This document shows positions 59,568 through 64,000 of a stretch of 64,000 bases of DNA, piece by piece. The stretch lies in assembly GCA_964509075.1 (NCBI GenBank), contig CAZDWC010000009.1:100695-164694 (forward strand), in the 5' to 3' direction. The notes under the pieces were generated by a model, which saw only the letters and a program-made list of their open reading frames with translations, was not told where the DNA came from and did not search any database. The stretch's first letter is position 1. Every line of letters begins with the position of its first letter. The position numbers and the translations under genes were made by a program. This DNA is from UBA7239 sp964509075. Its GTDB lineage: Bacteria; Pseudomonadota; Gammaproteobacteria; Pseudomonadales; UBA7239.

Positions 59568-60207
59568 AGCCATTACGATACGTCAGCCTCACCAACTCAG
59601 CAGCCCGCGCCCTGTTTTCGTCAAGTCGGTAAAACGTCAGAGGTTCAAGCGCCGCCACTTCATCAGCAGAAACCCCGATTTCTCGCGCCAGATAACGCGC
59701 CGAGTGCTGCTTTAACGCCCCGACATACAGCACAGGACAATTCTCATATGCCGTTTTCGGTATTTCTTGCGGCCTCTGGCTTGTGCCGTGGTAGCGCATG
59801 CCATACTTGCGCCCCTGATTGAGCAATCGCCGAAAATATGGATCAGCAGTGCCCGGCCTGCTACAGCTCGACGCAATTTCCTCATCCAGCACAAACGTCC
59901 TCCGCTCTCCATCCAGCACAGCCAGCACGCACTGGCACCACCACTCATGTACATCCGGCGAAGCATCCCCGGTATAGGCCACCCTAAACCCTTTCCCGCT
60001 GGAATTCGCCCTCGCAAGCGCGCGCGCGAAGTCTGACCTACTTGCGTACCTGTGCGCCGCATGGTCGCAATTAGGATCAAACAGCACGACACGCGCGCCA
60101 GTCTCCGGCACTTCCGCATTCTGCTTCAGCGCCTGAGACTTGCCCGTACCCGATCTGCCAAGGTATAGCGTATTTCGATTTTGCAGTGTTGGGTTTTCGT
60201 TGATCAC
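59566..60207 (-). CDS. Packaging ATPase, FtsK/HerA superfamily, copy 2
   Basis: Identical to the gene at 49716-50357. Confidence 0.8.
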   Translation of the reverse strand: MINENPTLQNRNTLYLGRSGTGKSQALKQNAEVPETGARVVLFDPNCDHAAHRYASRSDFARALARANSSGKGFRVAYTGDASPDVHEWWCQCVLAVLDGERRTFVLDEEIASSCSRPGTADPYFRRLLNQGRKYGMRYHGTSQRPQEIPKTAYENCPVLYVGALKQHSARYLAREIGVSADEVAALEPLTFYRLDENRARAAELVRLTYRNG

Positions 60208-60719
60208 GCCGCCGCGCCCAGCCCGTTATCCCCTGCCGTTGGCACCTGCACACCGGCTCCGCTACCCGCGTCCGCCTGCTGCTGTGCTGCCGCTTCGCGC
60301 GCGTCAGCCTCTGCCAGAGTCCGCGATTGCATGTATATTCCGGCGCCAAGACTGAAGAAAAACACCGCCGCCGACACCTCCTCCCGGTATGGCTGCAACC
60401 ACGCCGGCAAGCCAAACTCATCAAGCCCATGCTTGATAATCAGCGGCGCCAAGCGCGGCCCGGCTTCATGGTATGCACTTTCCGGCACCGACAAGCGCGC
60501 GTCCTTTTGCTTCAAAAGCCAATCCAGCCCGCCCATTAACACCATTGCGCGCTCCCGCGCTTTCTGCTGTCGCAGTTGCTCCACATCAGCCGGCAAGTGC
60601 TCGCCGCCCACCGGCCCGCCTTGCTGCTTCGCCTCTGGCTCTGCCGGCCTGTCTTCCACTGCCGCCAATGTCGCCAGATTTTCCAATTGATCACTTGCCC
60701 CGTTTTTCACAACGCCCAT
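60204..60719 (-). CDS. Phage membrane protein, 171 aa, copy 2
   Basis: Identical to the gene at 50354-50869. Confidence 0.6.
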   Translation of the reverse strand: MGVVKNGASDQLENLATLAAVEDRPAEPEAKQQGGPVGGEHLPADVEQLRQQKARERAMVLMGGLDWLLKQKDARLSVPESAYHEAGPRLAPLIIKHGLDEFGLPAWLQPYREEVSAAVFFFSLGAGIYMQSRTLAEADAREAAAQQQADAGSGAGVQVPTAGDNGLGAAA

Positions 60720-61144
60720 ACAACGCCCCCCATTAGCGCAAATAAAAGAACCCCGGCGAGCACCTTTAGCCCGCCATTCGGTTTGTTTTCGGTTAATTCC
60801 GCCGACCGAGCCGACCGAACAGCCTCCGGCTTTTCCGGCTCCCAATCGGTTACTGCGACCGGCTTTTCCGGCTCCGGTTTCGGTTTGCTTTCAGGTTCCG
60901 GCTTTGACTGATCATCCAGCCACTCCGGACGCGATTCTCCCACGCCTTCCGGTTTGGTAGGCGGCTTTCCGCCGTTCCAATCTGTCAGCCAATAAAGCCG
61001 CTCCTGTACTCGCTTCCCGGTACGCTGATCAAGCCCGCAATCAGGGCAGCGGCTGTACAAGTGCGCCCCCTTGCGTTTTGCCTGATACACAGACGCCACC
61101 TTGCCGCAGTCGCACTTGATCCGCCCCAATTCATCGTTAGCCAT
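60707..61144 (-). CDS. Zinc-ribbon membrane protein, copy 2
   Basis: Identical to the gene at 50857-51294. Confidence 0.65.
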   Translation of the reverse strand: MANDELGRIKCDCGKVASVYQAKRKGAHLYSRCPDCGLDQRTGKRVQERLYWLTDWNGGKPPTKPEGVGESRPEWLDDQSKPEPESKPKPEPEKPVAVTDWEPEKPEAVRSARSAELTENKPNGGLKVLAGVLLFALMGGVVWAL

Positions 61145-61154
61145 TGCCGCGCCC

Positions 61155-62663
61155 TCACGCCATCATCACCGACCATTCCAAATCACTCATACACCAGTAG
61201 CGCAGCATGTCTGCCTTACACCGCGCCCTGTGTTCATCGCATGCCTCAATTGCCTTTTGATCCCACGCCCTCCGGCAACGCTTGCGCCATTCCATGGCAC
61301 GGCGCAACCGCACAATCCACATACTGTCAGGCCGATCTGTACCGGCCTGCTGCACTGTCGGCAGCTTTTCAGGCAACCACTTGTCTGCATCACTCACCAC
61401 CACCCGCACCTGCCCGGCGCACCAATCCTTAAAATCCTGTAGCGCCTTCCGCCCCTTGAATGTCGCAACATACTTGCCAGCGCGCACTGGCAGCGCGGCC
61501 AGCTCCTTGCGCACTGCTGCCAATTTTTCCGCAATGCGCGAACGCTTCCACGTCGCTGACTTTGGCGTCCTTTCTCGCGCCTCGCCCAGCTCTTTACGAG
61601 CACGATACAAGCTGCCGAATTTTTCCGTCATATGGTCGTGCAGCTCCGCAATCAGCATTCCCATCGCACCAAGCTCCGATTCCTCAACAACGCACCAGCC
61701 AGGCGCGCGCGCCTCCTTGCTGATTCCGTAGCGATTGCCCACAACTCGCCCCTGATCATCCTGCCCAGCCGCTTTCGTCATGTAGCCCGCCGCCTTAGCC
61801 ATGTACGCACCCGCCGCTTTTGGGTCGTCGATTTTTTCAAGATGCGCGAAGCCATGCCCCCAAATTTTCTCGACGCGCTCAGACCACGCCGAAAACTCCG
61901 CTTTTTTCACCGACCAGCGCAACAGCATATGCACATGTGGATTTTGTTCGCCTTCCGCGTTTTTCGGTATCTCTACCACCCAGCAATACAGCAACGAAGT
62001 GCAGCCCATGCGCTCTCCCCAGCCGTCGCGCTGATATGCTTTCTGCATCCCATCGCAAAAGCGTGAAACTTCGCGCTGAATTGTCAGCTCCCCGGACGCA
62101 ATCTGCGCACGCCTTTCCGCGTCAAACGTCAGCGTTAGAAACGTATTGAATCCGCCATATTGCAAAGCAACGTACTGGCACGAATCGGCAATCTTGCGCG
62201 CGCCGCGATCTGTCAGCATCCACGTTGCACGCTCACCCCAGCACGCCTCTGGCTCGACAACCGCGCCGCGCACTTCGGTGCGAACACGGTACTCATCCGA
62301 CCACCAGCGAAACTCTGTCACCGCATAGCATCCGGCCTGCTTTTCTGGCGTCGGCTTGTCTCTGACATGCTCGACAATCACGCCGGTTTTTTTATTGATC
62401 AAAAAACGATCATGCAAGCCCTGCAATTCCTCGACACTACCGGCGACGCCTTCAAAATCCGCCGCCGCTTCGCTTGTCGGACTTTTCGACGCCTCGACTA
62501 GCCTAGCGCGATCCGCTTCGCGGTCGCGCGGCAAACATGAGCGCGGCACAGTCGCCGCCACAGTGCCATCGCCGTAAAGGCCGCACAAAAAAGCCGGGTT
62601 ATATTCACCCGGCCCACGATCCACAACCGGCGCAAAATGCGCGCCAAGCCCGTAACTAGTCAT
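61155..62663 (-). CDS. rep: HUH replication initiator (Rep), copy 2
   Basis: Identical to the gene at 51305-52813. With two rep genes and two origins in tandem, Rep could nick at one origin and stop at the next, releasing a single phage genome without Xer excision. Confidence 0.85.
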   Translation of the reverse strand: MTSYGLGAHFAPVVDRGPGEYNPAFLCGLYGDGTVAATVPRSCLPRDREADRARLVEASKSPTSEAAADFEGVAGSVEELQGLHDRFLINKKTGVIVEHVRDKPTPEKQAGCYAVTEFRWWSDEYRVRTEVRGAVVEPEACWGERATWMLTDRGARKIADSCQYVALQYGGFNTFLTLTFDAERRAQIASGELTIQREVSRFCDGMQKAYQRDGWGERMGCTSLLYCWVVEIPKNAEGEQNPHVHMLLRWSVKKAEFSAWSERVEKIWGHGFAHLEKIDDPKAAGAYMAKAAGYMTKAAGQDDQGRVVGNRYGISKEARAPGWCVVEESELGAMGMLIAELHDHMTEKFGSLYRARKELGEARERTPKSATWKRSRIAEKLAAVRKELAALPVRAGKYVATFKGRKALQDFKDWCAGQVRVVVSDADKWLPEKLPTVQQAGTDRPDSMWIVRLRRAMEWRKRCRRAWDQKAIEACDEHRARCKADMLRYWCMSDLEWSVMMA

Positions 62664-62745
62664 CGAAATCACCAAACCTATCGCCGGACCACACAAGCCC
62701 AGCAATACAGATCAACACCAGCAACAAACAAGCCGCGAAAGCCAT
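62656..62745 (-). CDS. 29-aa membrane peptide gene, copy 2
   Basis: Identical to the gene at 52806-52895. Confidence 0.55.
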   Translation of the reverse strand: MAFAACLLLVLICIAGLVWSGDRFGDFDD

Positions 62746-63128
62746 CACGACACCGCCCGCAGCTCTGGACGCTTGAATTGCCCAGGCACATGCTGCGACA
62801 CCAAACCGGCACGCTCTCGCGCTGCCCGGTACTCATCCCAATCCATGCCGGCCCCACAGCAATCCGGGCACACAACCACATGAGAAAACGGCCCGGCCTC
62901 TTGGCCCCGCGCACTACGCAATGTCGTCATTGCCGCCAACACGCCGCGCCCGCTACACGACAAACAAGACAGCGACAAAACCCCCAGCGACAAAGCCACC
63001 CGCCGCTGATCATCCAATGAAACCGACGGATATTCCTGCGCCATGCGTTTTGTTCCCTCGAAAAATCCCGCCGCCCACTGGCGAAGCGCCCGCGTCCAAA
63101 GCTTACGCACTGCCGCCGCCCCACTCAC
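62745..63128 (-). CDS. DnaJ-type zinc-finger protein, copy 2
   Basis: Identical to the gene at 52895-53278. Confidence 0.65.
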   Translation of the reverse strand: MSGAAAVRKLWTRALRQWAAGFFEGTKRMAQEYPSVSLDDQRRVALSLGVLSLSCLSCSGRGVLAAMTTLRSARGQEAGPFSHVVVCPDCCGAGMDWDEYRAARERAGLVSQHVPGQFKRPELRAVS

Positions 63129-63292
63129 AGGCTGCGCTTTCCTGCCGGTTTCTTTTTCGCCGCTTTTTTCTTTGCCGCAACCTTGCGCGGCTTGCTCACA
63201 TGCTCCACACCCACCACATCGCCAGCCAGATTCTCCGGCGCGTTATCAATACCCAATTGCTTGCCCTTGCGTGCTCGACGTGCGTGCGTCAT
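63125..63292 (-). CDS. 55-aa histone-H1-like basic protein, copy 2
   Basis: Identical to the gene at 53275-53442. Confidence 0.65.
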   Translation of the reverse strand: MTHARRARKGKQLGIDNAPENLAGDVVGVEHVSKPRKVAAKKKAAKKKPAGKRSL

Positions 63293-63325
63293 ACCGTAAC
63301 CCCCACCGATTTAACCGAGCGCCCC

Positions 63326-63353
63326 TTGCATCCCGGCCCGCGCAATTTATGAT
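63326..63353 (+). promoter_or_regulatory. Predicted promoter for the phage lipoprotein gene, copy 2
   Basis: Same TTGCAT / TATGAT pair as at 53476-53503. Confidence 0.5.
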
Positions 63354-63459
63354 TGATGCGCGGCACCCCACAAGACGCCGCCCAGCGCGAAAAATGGCCC
63401 ATATTCAAAAACGGTCTAAAAATAGCGCACCCCACCCACCAGCAAGGAGCCACCCCACC

Positions 63460-63855
63460 ATGAACACCAAAACCCTCGCCGCCGCCGTTTTTGCCATCCT
63501 CGCCACCGGCTGCGCCTCGCACGATCACGCCAACCTTAGCAACGAAAAAAGCATCCATAAGGCGCTACGCTACGGCAACCTAATGCCAACCGGCAGCGGC
63601 AACTACATCGCATCAGGAAGCGGAAATAACCGAGAAATAGCAAAGGAATACGCACTCGCGCAAGCGATGAACTATTGCCACCAATCCGGCAAAACGCACG
63701 CCATCGACAAGGAAGAAACCACCTATCAGCGCAGCATCAGCGAAGACGCCAACAATGCTCAAGGCGCTATCAGTGGCATCATTGGCGGAGATGGATTGAT
63801 AGACGGAGGCACAAAGACAGCTTATCTGTCAAGACTCACCGGGCACTGCGAATAA
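63460..63855 (+). CDS. Phage-encoded lipoprotein, copy 2
   Basis: Identical to the gene at 53610-54005. Here it reads towards the chromosomal side of dif rather than towards another phage copy. Confidence 0.7.
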   Translation: MNTKTLAAAVFAILATGCASHDHANLSNEKSIHKALRYGNLMPTGSGNYIASGSGNNREIAKEYALAQAMNYCHQSGKTHAIDKEETTYQRSISEDANNAQGAISGIIGGDGLIDGGTKTAYLSRLTGHCE

Positions 63856-63934
63856 ACGCAGCACGATGACAACTTGTCATCATTAAATAACTCCGCAGCA
63901 CCTTGATTTATAAATGCTTTTCGTGTTTTTCTCA

Positions 63935-63962
63935 TTTTGTTTTTTTATACATTATGCGTAGT
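63935..63962. other. Right prophage junction (attR)
   Basis: TTTTGTTTTTT (63935-63945, phage), TATACA (63946-63951), TTATGCGTAGT (63952-63962, chromosomal XerC arm). The XerC arm differs from the attL one after TTATGCG (TAGT against AAGT), which fixes the crossover within the shared 13-bp core. From 63959 to the window end the sequence is chromosomal, with no gene visible in 42 bp. Confidence 0.85.
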
Positions 63963-64000
63963 TTCGGATGGTCTGGGTGGTAAGCCGTTTCAGGCCCGCG

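Larger units (their letters stand above)
54096..63945. mobile_element. Tailless double-jelly-roll prophage in dif, copy 2 (9,850 bp)
   Basis: Repeats copy 1 at an offset of exactly 9,850 bp; all predicted proteins and every stretch I compared are identical. The near-perfect identity implies a very recent dimer integration or second integration, or an assembly joining circular phage DNA to the integrated form. Confidence 0.85.

Noticed and set aside
44246..63945. Filamentous (inovirus) prophage, suggested by dif integration, an HUH Rep and a 50-aa one-helix coat-like protein
   Set aside because: There is a 277-aa capsid candidate with an ideal ribosome-binding site, a soluble packaging-type ATPase without the Zot membrane domain, a virion lysin, and no adsorption protein pIII or secretin.
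1..64000. CRISPR arrays, tRNA or rRNA genes, defence islands
   Set aside because: No regularly spaced repeats, no tRNA-like cloverleaf next to the prophage (it uses dif), no rRNA sequence and no recognisable defence genes were seen.

Overview
The window is gammaproteobacterial chromosome (a marine, steroid-degrading Cellvibrionales/Spongiibacteraceae-like organism is my guess) from the replication terminus. The dif recombination site lies at 44235 and is occupied by two tandem, apparently identical 9,850-bp copies of a small prophage. Evidence for the lineage: a gammaproteobacterial dif (24 consecutive bases shared with E. coli dif), System I cytochrome c maturation genes, trpF-trpB-trpA-accD-folC linkage, and steroid-catabolism genes (ketosteroid dehydrogenase, ketosteroid isomerase, SCP2-type thiolases with OB-fold partners). 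No tRNA, rRNA, CRISPR array or intact IS element was seen.

Chromosomal part (1-44234). It opens with a truncated msrA, a PhyH-type dioxygenase, a PilZ protein, a three-gene surface-sugar set (epimerase, FAD oxidoreductase, GtrA), and an acyl-CoA synthetase with a HAD hydrolase. Leftward cinA, an MFS permease and aroC follow. Next is ccmCDE-ccmFG, interrupted by a small inverted-repeat element between ccmE and ccmF. At 14.7-22.1 kb two operons converge on one terminator: rightward two OB-fold proteins plus two thiolase-fold enzymes, leftward a membrane protein, ketosteroid isomerase, SDR and KstD-like dehydrogenase. Then come a second PilZ protein, pdxH, and a biosynthetic run trpF-trpB-[radical SAM]-trpA-accD-folC-pyrD-rlmL; the radical SAM gene is an A+T-rich intruder in the trp genes. 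Two TetR regulators meet tail to tail at 33.5 kb. The second faces an LLM oxidoreductase / phosphotransferase / MDR / SDR operon. Two separate operator families can be read around these regulators. The segment closes with an LLM enzyme, a DUF3617 protein, a lipoprotein, a CHAD protein and alaS.

Prophage part (44246-63945). Each copy encodes an HUH replication initiator, an FtsK/HerA-type packaging ATPase, a probable double-jelly-roll capsid protein, a virion-type peptidoglycan hydrolase and about a dozen small one-helix membrane proteins. This is the gene content of tailless icosahedral membrane phages (PM2-like corticoviruses and relatives), not of a filamentous or tailed phage. There is no integrase. 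The element sits in dif with a canonical XerC arm and a degenerate T-rich XerD arm at its own att site, so it appears to borrow host XerC/XerD, as filamentous CTX/TLC-type vibriophages do. Leftward early genes (basic protein, zinc finger, Rep, membrane proteins, ATPase) are separated from leftward late genes (capsid to lysis) by an 18-bp perfect hairpin. Two rightward genes, a lipoprotein and a helix-turn-helix regulator, flank the att site. The last 42 bases are chromosome on the far side of dif.
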